From Hathewaya massiliensis (GTDB lineage Bacteria > Bacillota > Clostridia > Clostridiales > Clostridiaceae): a DNA stretch of 64,000 nt. The notes beneath the pieces were generated by a model. It saw nothing but the letters and a program-made list of their open reading frames with translations, was not told where the DNA came from and did no database searches. Where the stretch lies: assembly GCF_902143515.1 (NCBI RefSeq), contig NZ_CABFVD010000004.1:186001-250000 (forward strand), written 5' to 3'. Both the position numbers and the translations under genes were made by a program. Below are positions 18,332 to 27,194 of this stretch, in pieces; positions within the stretch are counted from its first letter, which is position 1, and every line of letters begins with the position of its first letter.

Positions 18332-19723
18332 TTAAATATTTTTTTCTAGATCCATATAAGCTTTTACTATAATATCAAAATCTCTTGAAAATAGAGTTCT
18401 AAGATCCATTATAATTTCACCATTGTATACTCTAACTATTATAGGCGTTTTATATGTCCTTAAGAATTCTTCTATTTTTTCTGAAGTAATTTTATCTGAA
18501 CTTACCTTTATAGCATATGTATTTATTTTTTCTGTAGGCATAGAGCCACCACCCACCATAGAAAGTTCTTCCTCTATAGTGAATTTAAATTTTTTAACTT
18601 TATTTGTTAGTTTTCTTTTTAAACTTAAAGCTGACTTCTTTATTTCATTCTTATCCTTTAATAGCATATTTAAAGTAGGTATATTTTCTATAGCTGACTT
18701 TTCATCTTGGTAATATTTAAGTGTAGCTTCTAATGCGGCCAAGGTCATCTTATCCACTCTTAAAGCCCTTGTGAGTTGATTTTTCTTCATTCTGTCTATA
18801 TATTTTTTCTTACCTACTATAATTCCTGCCTGAGGGCCACCTAACATCTTGTCGCCACTAAAACTAACTACATCAACACCCTTTTTAATACTTTCTTGAA
18901 TTGTAGGCTCATAAGTAAATCCGTATTTTGAAAAATCAATTAAAACTCCACTACCTATATCCTCTACTACAGGAATATCTCTTTCTTCTCCAACCTTAAC
19001 TAATTCCTCTAGAGATACAGTTTCTGTAAATCCTAGTATTCTATAATTGGATGTATGAACTTTTAAAAACACTCCTGTATCTTCAGTTATATTATTTTCA
19101 TAATCATATAAATGAGTTCTATTAGTAGTCCCTACTTCTACAAGTTTCGCACCACTATAACGCATAACTTCAGGCACTCTAAAAGATCCCCCTATCTCAA
19201 CTAGCTCTCCTCTTGAAACTATAGCTTCTTTATCCTTACATAGGGTATCCAAAATAAGCATTACAGCTGCAGCATTATTATTTACAACCATTGCAGCTTC
19301 AGCTCCAGTTATTTTTGCTAATAGTTCTTCTATATGAGAATATCTAGAACCTCTTTTCCCATTAGAAAGTTCATACTCCAAGTTATTGTAATTTTCAGCT
19401 ACACTTAAAACTGACTCTATAGCTTTTTTACATAATAAAGATCTTCCTAAATTAGTATGTATAACTGTACCAGTAGCATTTATAACTTTTCTAAGCTTAT
19501 TGTGATTTTTATGCTCTAATAACTCTAGTGATTTATCTATTATTTCTTCTTTATTAATTTCTTTAATATTATCTTGCAGAATTTCTTTTCTATAAAAATC
19601 TATTGCTTCCCTTAAGGCTTCTACTACTAAAGTTCGCATAGACTTTGTAATTGCTTGTTTTATTTTTTCATCTTCTAATAACTCATCTATTTTAGGTAAT
19701 TTCCTTAACAATTCATTCTTCAT
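18332..19723 (-). CDS. selA: L-seryl-tRNA(Sec) selenium transferase SelA
   Basis: PLP enzyme that converts seryl-tRNA(Sec) to selenocysteyl-tRNA(Sec) using selenophosphate. The family signatures [29 protein letters not shown] and the PLP lysine in [16 protein letters not shown] are present, and 463 residues is standard. AGTAGGGGATATA precedes the ATG. It starts 17 bases after selD and is very likely cotranscribed with selD and selB. Confidence 0.97.
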   Translation of the reverse strand: MKNELLRKLPKIDELLEDEKIKQAITKSMRTLVVEALREAIDFYRKEILQDNIKEINKEEIIDKSLELLEHKNHNKLRKVINATGTVIHTNLGRSLLCKKAIESVLSVAENYNNLEYELSNGKRGSRYSHIEELLAKITGAEAAMVVNNNAAAVMLILDTLCKDKEAIVSRGELVEIGGSFRVPEVMRYSGAKLVEVGTTNRTHLYDYENNITEDTGVFLKVHTSNYRILGFTETVSLEELVKVGEERDIPVVEDIGSGVLIDFSKYGFTYEPTIQESIKKGVDVVSFSGDKMLGGPQAGIIVGKKKYIDRMKKNQLTRALRVDKMTLAALEATLKYYQDEKSAIENIPTLNMLLKDKNEIKKSALSLKRKLTNKVKKFKFTIEEELSMVGGGSMPTEKINTYAIKVSSDKITSEKIEEFLRTYKTPIIVRVYNGEIIMDLRTLFSRDFDIIVKAYMDLEKNI

Positions 19724-19740
19724 TATATCCCCTACTTCCT

Positions 19741-20769
19741 TTATTCTACAATAATGTATTTGTCCTTAAATTCCTTTACCTCACCTATAATTGAAGATTT
19801 TATTTCCAAGTTATTTAGTTCCTTAATTAGCTTTTCTCCTTCTTCAACACTACAGGATACTAGAAGTCCCCCTGAAGTTTGGGGATCAAAAAGTAAATCA
19901 TCTATCCAAGAAGGCTTTCTTTTTATTTCATATTTCCCCTCTAAATAATTTCTATTATTATAGGCACCTGCAGGAATCAAGCCCATTTCTGCATATTCCT
20001 TTGCTTCTTCTATATAAGGTAACTTATTAGCATAGAGCTTTAAAGTTACATCTGATCCTTCAGCCATTTCATAGCAATGTCCCATTATTCCAAAACCCGT
20101 AACATCTGTGCAAGCTGAAACCTTATGACTAGCTATTATTTCCCCAGCATATTTATTTAAAGTACTCATAACTTTAACTGCAGTATCATAAGCCTTTTTA
20201 GAAGCTAAATCTGCTTTTATTGCTGTATTCACAATGCCAGTACCTAAGGGTTTTGTAAGAATTAAAATTTCACCTGGTTTAGCTCCATAATTTTTTAAAA
20301 TCTTATCAGGATGAACAAGTCCCATAACAGAAAGTCCATATTTAGGCTCATCATCTGAAACGGAATGGCCACCTATAACAACAGCTCCTGATTCTATTAC
20401 CTTATCAGCTCCGCCTCTTAAAATTTCACCAAGGACCTCTATATTTAAACAATTTGGAAAACAAACTATATTTAGTGCTACTGAAGGTTTGCCTCCCATA
20501 GCATATACATCACTTAAAGAATTTGCTGCGGCTATTTGTCCAAAAGTATAAGGATCATCAACCACTGGCGTAAAAAAGTCTAGAGTTTGAATTGCTGCAA
20601 GTTCATCAGTTAATTTATATACTGCAGCATCATCTGATGTTTCTATTCCAACTATAAGATTAGGATTTTCCATTTTTGGTAACTTGCTTAATATCTTTGA
20701 CAGGGTCTCCGGCCCTATTTTAGCTGCTCAACCTGAAGTTTTAGAAAGTTCAGTTAATCTTTTACTCAT
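19741..20769 (-). CDS. selD: Selenide, water dikinase SelD, itself a selenoprotein (in-frame UGA)
   Basis: SelD makes selenophosphate from selenide and ATP. The true start is ATG at 20767-20769 behind GAGGTGATACTT. The frame reads [13 protein letters not shown], then TGA (20728-20730), then [16 protein letters not shown], and continues without another stop to the conserved body ([53 protein letters not shown]). The TGA stands at the active-site position of the Gly-Cys/Sec-Ala-Ala-Lys motif, so residue 14 is selenocysteine. A stop-bounded reading would give only 310 residues from Met33 and lose the catalytic residue. Full length is 342 residues. A TATAAT box lies at 20794-20799. selA follows after 17 bases. 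Confidence 0.95.
20700..20730 (-). promoter_or_regulatory. bSECIS element of selD (UGA and downstream hairpin)
   Basis: On the minus strand the UGA at 20728-20730 is followed after ~10 bases by a stem ATAGGG/CCCTGT (one wobble) with apical loop CCGGAGA. Distance and a guanosine-rich apical loop fit bacterial SECIS elements, which lie inside the coding sequence and recruit SelB. Confidence 0.75.
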
Positions 20770-20853
20770 AAGTATCACCTCGTCAATTCACTCATTATAA
20801 CAAATTACATTGTTAAAATTACATGAGTATTCAAGCATATTTTATAATAATAA

Positions 20854-21585
20854 TTACTTAATGTCTACCTTATGAATAAATTTGTCTAAAGTTTTATCAC
20901 CTATACCTGATATATTCTTAAGTTCCTCTACAGATTTAAAGCCACCATTTTCTTCTCTGTATTTTATTATGCTACTTGCTTTGCTATCTCCTATACCTGG
21001 TAAAGTCTTAAGTTCTTCTAAACTAGCTTTATTTATATTTATTTTATCTTCTTTATTTTTTGACCCTCCTCCACTGTTATTTCCAGCTCTTTGCATTGAT
21101 GCACTTTGTAAGTTTTCACTAAGTTTTTCACCCTTTTTAGGAATATAAATAAACTCTTCATCTTCTAACTTTTTTGAAAGATTTATGGCTAATGTATCAG
21201 CTTCATTTAAAAAACCTCCAGTTAAGTTGATTAAATCATCTATTCTACTGTCTTTATTCAAGGTATACACTCCAGGAGTTTTTACAGCTCCCTTTATATC
21301 AACCTTGATAATTTCATTATTAGATGTTTCTACTACTATACTATCCCTACTATTTTCAGACTTTTCATTACTCTTATTTTTCTCCGTTGACTCACTGTTA
21401 CTATTTTTAGATTGATTTTTCCTACTACTATTATAAACTGTCTCCGTTTTTTCTATATCATAATCTTCAAATACATCTTTATACTTATTATCTTTTTTTA
21501 AATTAACAATATAGCCACCTATAAATAGTACTATACATATTCCTAATATTCCTAAACTACCTACTATTTTGTCCTTTTTTTTCAT
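20854..21585 (-). CDS. comEA: ComEA-type DNA-binding protein (SLBB plus helix-hairpin-helix)
   Basis: Competence-type DNA receptor. It has an N-terminal membrane anchor (residues 8-27), a Ser/Asn/Lys-rich spacer (50-85), an SLBB domain (VDIKGAVKTPGVYTLNKDSR, ~98-155) and two helix-hairpin-helix motifs (NKASLEELKTLPGIGDSKAS and VEELKNISGIGDKTLDKF) at the end. TAGGAGGAAATC precedes the ATG. comEC lies 8 kb away and appears degenerate, so this protein may serve general DNA or surface functions. No comEB or comEC is adjacent. Confidence 0.92.
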   Translation of the reverse strand: MKKKDKIVGSLGILGICIVLFIGGYIVNLKKDNKYKDVFEDYDIEKTETVYNSSRKNQSKNSNSESTEKNKSNEKSENSRDSIVVETSNNEIIKVDIKGAVKTPGVYTLNKDSRIDDLINLTGGFLNEADTLAINLSKKLEDEEFIYIPKKGEKLSENLQSASMQRAGNNSGGGSKNKEDKININKASLEELKTLPGIGDSKASSIIKYREENGGFKSVEELKNISGIGDKTLDKFIHKVDIK

Positions 21586-21726
21586 GATTTCCTCCTAAAT
21601 TTATATTCTTCTATATTCAATTATTGACAAATTTTAAGAAAAATATAGTGTTTTTTCTCGCAAATTTATAAAATATTTGATATACTGATTTATAAATAGT
21701 TTTTCTTTATAAATTGAGGTGATTAT

Positions 21727-22998
21727 ATGAAAAAAACTTTAAATAATATTGTTTCTTTAGTTTTAAGTTCTTTATTTTTTTTAGTAATAAGCTCTAATAT
21801 AATTTATGCAAAATCTAAGGACGCTCCCAAAGTTTCTGCAGATGGTGCTGTAATTATGAATGCAAATACCGGGGAAATTCTATACGAAAAAAATATGAAT
21901 CAAAAGTATCCCCCAGCTTCTACTACTAAAATTATGACTGCACTTTTGACCTTAGAAAAATGTAATTTAGAGGAGGAAGTTACTGTAAGTAAAAAATGTG
22001 AAGAAGAAGATGGTTCAAAAATATATATTTTTGATGGAGAAAAAATCAAGGTAAAAGATTTGCTATATTCCTTGCTTATGGCCTCTGCTAATGACTCTGC
22101 TTTAGCACTTGCAGAGCATGTTGGAGGAGATTTAAAGAACTTCTCTAATATGATGAATGAAAGAGCAAAAGAATTAGGGTGTAATAATACTAATTTTGTA
22201 AACCCCAATGGTCTATATGATGATAAACATAGAACCTCTGCCCATGACCTAGCTCTAATAATGAAAGAACTTATAAAACATGAAGAGTACATAAAAATTT
22301 CAAAAACCTCTGAATATAATATTCCTCCTACAAATAAATCTAAGGAACCTCGTCATCTTTGGAATGGAAATAGAATGATTCATAGGGGCAATCAATATTT
22401 TTATGAATTTTGTGAGGCTGCTAAAACAGGTTATACTGTTCAATCACTACATTCTTACGTAGTAAGTGCTAAAAAAGGTGAAGAAAGATATATTGTAGCT
22501 TTAATCCATGATCCAAATAAGCAATTTTACAAAGATTCTGTAGCTTTATTTAACTATGCTTTTAATAACTTTGAAACTAAGAAATTAATTTCAAAAGGTG
22601 ATAACCTATATACATATAATTTTAATAAAAATGAAAAATTATCCATAATATCTGATAGAGATATTTCTTCAACAATTGAAAAAGGTACTAAATACGAAGA
22701 TTTCACATTACCTTCTATAAATCTAGAAGAATTAAAATTAAATGAAAAGGATATAAAAAAAGGAGATTTTATTCTAGGACTAAATATAAAATTTAATACT
22801 AAAGAATATCCACTAAAACTTATAAGTGGCAATGATCATACATCTCCAAAAACTTTACTCCTTCAAAATCAAAATAAAAATTCCGGTGCTAAACCTTATA
22901 TAAAATTTGGTATAATTCTTGTTGTAGTAATTAGTGTTGTCATTATAAGTGTAATTTTATTATCAATTAATAAATGGAAAAAAACAAAAAAGATTTAA
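21727..22998 (+). CDS. dacF: D-alanyl-D-alanine carboxypeptidase (PBP5/DacF type)
   Basis: Low-molecular-weight penicillin-binding protein that trims peptidoglycan stem peptides. A signal peptide (residues 1-28, ending IIYA) is followed by the S11 peptidase domain with SxxK in PPASTTKIMT, SxN in LLMASANDSALAL and KTG in AAKTGYTVQ. A PBP5 C-terminal domain and a C-terminal membrane helix (about residues 393-415, IILVVVISVVIISVILL) anchor it. GAGGTG precedes the ATG. At 423 residues it is of usual length. Whether it is the vegetative or the sporulation (DacF/DacB) enzyme cannot be settled from sequence alone. Confidence 0.92.
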   Translation: MKKTLNNIVSLVLSSLFFLVISSNIIYAKSKDAPKVSADGAVIMNANTGEILYEKNMNQKYPPASTTKIMTALLTLEKCNLEEEVTVSKKCEEEDGSKIYIFDGEKIKVKDLLYSLLMASANDSALALAEHVGGDLKNFSNMMNERAKELGCNNTNFVNPNGLYDDKHRTSAHDLALIMKELIKHEEYIKISKTSEYNIPPTNKSKEPRHLWNGNRMIHRGNQYFYEFCEAAKTGYTVQSLHSYVVSAKKGEERYIVALIHDPNKQFYKDSVALFNYAFNNFETKKLISKGDNLYTYNFNKNEKLSIISDRDISSTIEKGTKYEDFTLPSINLEELKLNEKDIKKGDFILGLNIKFNTKEYPLKLISGNDHTSPKTLLLQNQNKNSGAKPYIKFGIILVVVISVVIISVILLSINKWKKTKKI

Positions 22999-23010
22999 AT
23001 ATAAAATAAA

Positions 23011-23038
23011 AAATAGTAAGAGAACTTACTATTTTTTT
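23011..23038. terminator. Bidirectional terminator between dacF and the pseudouridine synthase gene
   Basis: Perfect arms AAATAGTAAG and CTTACTATTT (23011-23020, 23025-23034) are flanked by an A-run on the left and a T-run on the right. It can stop transcription from both convergent genes; it overlaps the last codons of the minus-strand gene. Confidence 0.88.
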
Positions 23039-23928
23039 ATTTTATCTATTAAATTTTTCATATCTTGTGGAATTGGAGATTCTAGTGTAATCTCCTTCTT
23101 AGTTTTTGGATGAATAAATTTCAATTTATGAGCATGTAATGCTTGCCTCATTATAAAATTATCATCCTCTCTTCCATAGAGACTATCTCCATATATAGGG
23201 TTTCCTATATAACTTAAATGAACTCTTATTTGATGTGTTCTTCCTGTTTCTAGTCTTAATTTTACTAAGGAATCATCCTCATACTCTTCTAAAACCTCAT
23301 AATGAGTTATAGAGTTTTGTCCATGATCCATTACTTCTCTCTTTATAGATTCTAAAGAAGGTCTTCCTATAGGCTGATTTATAGTTCCACATTTTTCTTT
23401 TAATCTTCCATGTACAATAGCTAAGTAAATTTTTTCAACACTATTTGTTGACATCTCCTTAGATAAAAACATATGAGAATGTTGATTTTTAGCTATTATA
23501 ACTAATCCGGAAGTGTCCATATCTAATCTGCTTACAAGCCTAACTATACAGTCCTCTCCCTGTTCTTTAAAGTGATATAAAACTCCATTAGCAAGAGTTC
23601 CACCCCTATGACTTTTAGTAGGATGAACTACCATATATGGAGGTTTATTCACAACTATAATATCTTCATCTTCATATACAATATCAATAGGGATATTTTG
23701 AGGATCTATATTTTGATTTTCTTCCCTATTTAAATCTATTTTAATATAATCACCTTTAGTTACTATGTAATTAAGTTTTTTTATCTCTTCGTTTACTAAA
23801 ATTCTTTTTTCCATTCCTGCCTTTTTTATAAGTCTAGTTGAAAGGTCATGATTATATTTTAAATAATCCCTCAACTTTACCTTAGGCAAATCTTCTTTTA
23901 CTTCTATTTCTAAAAAGTTACTCTTCAT
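23029..23928 (-). CDS. RluA-family rRNA pseudouridine synthase (RluD type)
   Basis: Converts uridines in 23S rRNA to pseudouridine. The N-terminal S4-like RNA-binding part (residues 15-75) is followed by the catalytic domain with VVHPTKSHRGGTLANGVLYH and the active-site motif RLVSRLDMDTSGLVIIAKN, then ETGRTHQIRVHLSYIGNPIYGD. The length of 299 residues is normal. The ribosome binding site is weak (AAAGGAAC). It is the last gene of a run that includes ridA and the LCP gene. Confidence 0.93.
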   Translation of the reverse strand: MKSNFLEIEVKEDLPKVKLRDYLKYNHDLSTRLIKKAGMEKRILVNEEIKKLNYIVTKGDYIKIDLNREENQNIDPQNIPIDIVYEDEDIIVVNKPPYMVVHPTKSHRGGTLANGVLYHFKEQGEDCIVRLVSRLDMDTSGLVIIAKNQHSHMFLSKEMSTNSVEKIYLAIVHGRLKEKCGTINQPIGRPSLESIKREVMDHGQNSITHYEVLEEYEDDSLVKLRLETGRTHQIRVHLSYIGNPIYGDSLYGREDDNFIMRQALHAHKLKFIHPKTKKEITLESPIPQDMKNLIDKIKK

Positions 23929-23958
23929 ACTTTTTTTAAAGTTCCTTTCAAAGCTACT

Positions 23959-24336
23959 TTAAATGTAAGCTATAGCTTCTATTTCTATAAGTGCATCCTT
24001 TGGCAATTTAGCTACCTGAACACAGGATCTAGCTGGTGAGTTTTCACTAAAAAATCTTCCATACACTTCATTAATATCTGCAAACATATTCATATCTTTA
24101 ACAAATATTGTGGCTTTTATAACTTTATCTACGGAACTGCCTTTTTCCTCTAAAACAGCAATAACATTTTTAATTGAAAGCTCTGTTGCTCTTTTTATAT
24201 CAGAACACTCAAGCTCTCCTGTGGTAGGGTCTATTGGTAATTGACCTGATGTAAATATAAGATCTTTAAAAGCAATACCTTGAGAATAAGGTCCTATAGC
24301 CTTTGGTGCTTTTTCTGTAGAAATGATTTCTTTCAT
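23959..24336 (-). CDS. ridA: RidA family reactive enamine/imine deaminase
   Basis: RidA hydrolyses reactive 2-aminoacrylate-type intermediates made by PLP enzymes. The sequence IGPYSQGIAFKDLIFTSGQL, the arginine in SPARSCVQVAKLPKDALIEIEA and the length of 125 residues are diagnostic. TAGGAGGAGTTTTAAA precedes the ATG. In this conserved operon rsfS often follows the LCP gene; I find no rsfS-like frame here. Confidence 0.95.
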   Translation of the reverse strand: MKEIISTEKAPKAIGPYSQGIAFKDLIFTSGQLPIDPTTGELECSDIKRATELSIKNVIAVLEEKGSSVDKVIKATIFVKDMNMFADINEVYGRFFSENSPARSCVQVAKLPKDALIEIEAIAYI

Positions 24337-24349
24337 TTTAAAACTCCTC

Positions 24350-25615
24350 CTAGTTATTTATATAATCATGGTCATAGCCTAAAAGTATAACCATATCAAA
24401 CTTATCTTTCTTTTCATCCTTAAATTCTACATTGTTTATATTAAAATCTTTCATTATTATCTTAGCTGTATCTTTATCCATGCCATAAAACACAATTTTA
24501 GTTTTATCATCTCCAGTAATATTTCCTGTAGTTGCATTTATATAGCCCTTTTCACATATATGGTCACTAAAATCTTTAGCTAATCCAACTTTATTTGTCT
24601 GATTCAAAATCTTTATTTTTAATTTTTCTCTTGCAAAGTTAGTATAATTAACATCACTTATTAAGCTTATTATATCAGCACTAGCCTTAGGATCATATAT
24701 AAAATAGGATACCCCTTTTATATATTTTCCTTCTCCTGCCAAAGTTTTTACATACATATTTTCATTTTTAACCTTTGAAAAACTTAAAGCATAAGATAAC
24801 ATATCTTTAGTACTCATATTGGTTTCTACATATTCAGGTAAGGTAGAAATTATGCTAGGAATTCTAGGAATTATAGCGGGACTTTTTACTTTTTCAAAAA
24901 CCTTATTTATAAACTCATGCTGATTACCTATTCTACCAATATCTCCATCTACAAATCCTGTTCCATCGTTATTTTTTCTCCATCTAAAAAATTCCTCTGC
25001 TTTTTTTCCATCCATATGAACAGTGGTTCCTTTTTTAAAGTCTATATGAAGATCTTGGGCATAATCATCATACTTCATATTACGAGTAATCTCCATATCT
25101 ATACCGCCTATAGAATCAACTAGCTTTCTAAAGCCTGAATAGTCAATTTTGCCATAGTACTCTACTTTAATGTTCAGTAACTTCTCGACCTCATTGACTG
25201 CTTCCTTTACGCCACCTATAGCATGTGCTTGATTTATCTTCTTTGAGTTACCATTAACCTCTATATATGTATCTCTTGGAATAGAAACTATAGATAACCT
25301 ATCCTTTTTCACATTATAATTAATAAGCATCATAGTGTCTGTTCTCTTTGGATCATTAGAATTTTTAGGATCTCCTATATCCACACCCATGGCTAAAATA
25401 TTTACAAAATCCTTATTTTTAGGAATTGAAGACTCCAATTTTTCTGAATTATCATTTAATCTACTTAAATTATAAAAAATATATATTCCCATGCCCAAAA
25501 TAAATAATAGAACAAAAAAAAGCAACTTTTTAAATATCTTTTTTTTTCTTTTTTTCTTTTTTTTAGGTTTAGGGTCTTCAGAATCGACTCTCCTACTTTT
25601 ATTATTTTCTTTCAT
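24350..25615 (-). CDS. LytR-CpsA-Psr (LCP) family cell-wall glycopolymer ligase
   Basis: LCP enzymes attach teichoic acid-like or other glycopolymers to peptidoglycan. The protein has a very Lys-rich cytoplasmic N-terminus, one membrane helix (about residues 30-48), the LCP domain (ILAMGVDIGD, TDTMMLINYNVKKDRLSIVS, IPRDTYIEVNGNSKKINQAHA) and a C-terminal LytR_C domain from ~330. The lipid-pyrophosphate-binding arginines in PKRTDTM and IPRDTY are present. The gene is 11 bases after yqeK, as in related clostridia. Confidence 0.93.
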   Translation of the reverse strand: MKENNKSRRVDSEDPKPKKKKKRKKKIFKKLLFFVLLFILGMGIYIFYNLSRLNDNSEKLESSIPKNKDFVNILAMGVDIGDPKNSNDPKRTDTMMLINYNVKKDRLSIVSIPRDTYIEVNGNSKKINQAHAIGGVKEAVNEVEKLLNIKVEYYGKIDYSGFRKLVDSIGGIDMEITRNMKYDDYAQDLHIDFKKGTTVHMDGKKAEEFFRWRKNNDGTGFVDGDIGRIGNQHEFINKVFEKVKSPAIIPRIPSIISTLPEYVETNMSTKDMLSYALSFSKVKNENMYVKTLAGEGKYIKGVSYFIYDPKASADIISLISDVNYTNFAREKLKIKILNQTNKVGLAKDFSDHICEKGYINATTGNITGDDKTKIVFYGMDKDTAKIIMKDFNINNVEFKDEKKDKFDMVILLGYDHDYINN

Positions 25616-25626
25616 AATATCCCTCG

Positions 25627-26193
25627 CTAAAGATTAATTAGTAAATAATTTCTTGTTTTAATAGTATCTAAATAAAGAATCCCACCCTTATTAATTATAT
25701 AAGTAATGGTATTATCAAAAGCTTTAATTAAGGCCTTGTCTAGACTCTCCATAGATAATCTTCTAAGTTCTTCTACACCTTCATAATTTCTTCCTTCTTC
25801 TATAAAATCGGCAAGACAAACTACTTTTTCTAAAGTAGTCATATTTTCTTTTCCAGTAGTATGACAGGTTATTGCATCTAAAACTTCTTTATCATATATG
25901 CCCATCTTGTTTTTTGCTATATATGCACTACAAAAACCATGCATTATTTGAGGGTATTTCTGTAAAAGTTCATCTATGTATACCCCTTCTTTTTTTAACA
26001 TTGATAAAATTTCATCATCTGTCTTATATTTTGCAACATCATGCAAAAGTGCAGCAAGTTTAGCTTTTTCTACATCACATCCATGTTTTTTAGCTAAAAC
26101 CTCTGAAGCTTTAACAACTCCTAAGGTGTGATTATATCTTTCTTCTTTTAAAACTTTTTTAAGATATTCAAGTATTTCTTCTTCATTCCACAT
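25627..26193 (-). CDS. yqeK: HD-domain bis(5'-nucleosyl)-tetraphosphatase YqeK
   Basis: Iron-dependent HD hydrolase that cleaves Ap4A symmetrically. Metal ligands are visible in RYNHTLGV, ALLHDVAKYKTDDE, HGFCSAYIAKNKMG and ITCHTTG, and ADFIEEGRNYEGVEELR is a YqeK hallmark. The ATG at 26191-26193 follows AGGTGG; a GTG four codons earlier overlaps that site and is rejected. It follows nadD by 27 bases, the conserved nadD-yqeK order. Confidence 0.94.
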   Translation of the reverse strand: MWNEEEILEYLKKVLKEERYNHTLGVVKASEVLAKKHGCDVEKAKLAALLHDVAKYKTDDEILSMLKKEGVYIDELLQKYPQIMHGFCSAYIAKNKMGIYDKEVLDAITCHTTGKENMTTLEKVVCLADFIEEGRNYEGVEELRRLSMESLDKALIKAFDNTITYIINKGGILYLDTIKTRNYLLINL

Positions 26194-26220
26194 ATATATC
26201 GCCACCTAAAATTAACCTTA

Positions 26221-26823
26221 TTATTTATACAATTTAAAATTTAAAATTGTATTATATACTCCTGTAGGCATAAGAAAATCTACCTTTTTACCTAATTTTA
26301 TACTTTCTCTTATGTCCGTAGATGATATTTCTAAAACTGGTGCTTTAAGTAATATAATATCCGTATTATATTTGTTTTCAATATACCTTTTTTGTTCTAA
26401 GATTTCCTTTTTATTATAACCTTTTCTCTCAAATACTACAAGTTTACAGTTTGTGAATATACTTTTGATATTTTTCCACTGTTCCAGTGTAAAAAGACAG
26501 TCAGCACCCGTTATAAAATACCATTCAGTTTCTTTTTCATTTTTTTTAAAATAAAATACAGTTTCATAAGTATAACTTTCATTTTTTTTATTTATTTCAT
26601 AGTCACAAACCTCAAATTTTTCTTCACTTCTTATAGCCATTTTCACCATTTCATATCTTAAAATTGATGAAGTAACACCTTGCACATTCTTATGTGGAGG
26701 CTTACCTGTGGGCATAAAATAGACTTTATCTAATTTTAAAGCATACAGGGCTTCATATGCAATATTTAAATGCCCATTATGTATAGGATCAAAGGTTCCC
26801 CCGAAAATCCCTTTTTTAAGCAT
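26221..26823 (-). CDS. nadD: Nicotinate-nucleotide adenylyltransferase NadD
   Basis: Adenylates nicotinate mononucleotide to deamido-NAD in NAD synthesis. The nucleotidyl-transferase motif GGTFDPIHNGHLNIA is at residues 8-22, with FMPTGKPPHK and the C-terminal ISSTDIRESIKLGKKVDFLMP. Length of 200 residues is normal. AAGGGGTAATTTTT precedes the ATG. It lies between yhbY and yqeK. Confidence 0.97.
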   Translation of the reverse strand: MLKKGIFGGTFDPIHNGHLNIAYEALYALKLDKVYFMPTGKPPHKNVQGVTSSILRYEMVKMAIRSEEKFEVCDYEINKKNESYTYETVFYFKKNEKETEWYFITGADCLFTLEQWKNIKSIFTNCKLVVFERKGYNKKEILEQKRYIENKYNTDIILLKAPVLEISSTDIRESIKLGKKVDFLMPTGVYNTILNFKLYK

Positions 26824-26861
26824 AAAAATTACCCCTTTTTATTTATTAGATTATATATAAT

Positions 26862-26886
26862 AAGTGCTAGATTTTTGCTAGCACTT
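26862..26886 (-). other. Hairpin between yhbY and nadD
   Basis: Perfect arms AAGTGCTAG and CTAGCACTT flank a 7-base loop. No clear U-run follows on the minus strand, so it may be an RNA-processing or weak attenuation site and not a full terminator. Confidence 0.5.
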
Positions 26887-26893
26887 ACTTATA

Positions 26894-27181
26894 TTATAAT
26901 TCAATTTTAGGTTTTTTTGTAGACTTTCTATATATAACAACTTTATTACCTATTACTTGAACCCCTTCACAATTAAGTTCCTCACAAAGTATTTCACTAG
27001 CCTCTCTTGCGGTAATTCCACTGTTATTTAGAACATTTATCTTAATTAATTCCCTAGCTTCTAGGGCACCACTTATTTGATCTAAAAAATTATCTTCTAT
27101 ACCACCTTTTCCAATTTGAAAAATTGGTTCTATACCATGAGCAAGAGATCTTAAATAAGCCCTCTGTTTTGAAGTTATCAT
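26894..27181 (-). CDS. yhbY: YhbY/CRS1-family ribosome-associated RNA-binding protein
   Basis: Small protein (95 residues) of the CRM domain family that binds pre-50S particles. It matches MITSKQRAYLRSLAHGIEPI, the GxxG loop IGKGGIEDNFLDQI and the C-terminal EELNCEGVQVIGNKVVIYR. AGGGGAGGAAGCATT precedes the ATG. It is 13 bases after obgE, the usual obgE-yhbY-nadD order. Confidence 0.96.
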   Translation of the reverse strand: MITSKQRAYLRSLAHGIEPIFQIGKGGIEDNFLDQISGALEARELIKINVLNNSGITAREASEILCEELNCEGVQVIGNKVVIYRKSTKKPKIEL

Positions 27182-27194
27182 AATGCTTCCTCCC

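Noticed and set aside
19741-20673. SelD starting at the internal Met33 (310 residues)
   Set aside because: This start is an artefact of the in-frame UGA. The upstream ATG has a good ribosome binding site and restores the active-site motif.
23929-24349. rsfS (ribosomal silencing factor) next to the LCP gene
   Set aside because: The protein here is clearly RidA; no RsfS-like frame lies at this usual location, so its absence is noted only as a position, not as genome-wide loss.
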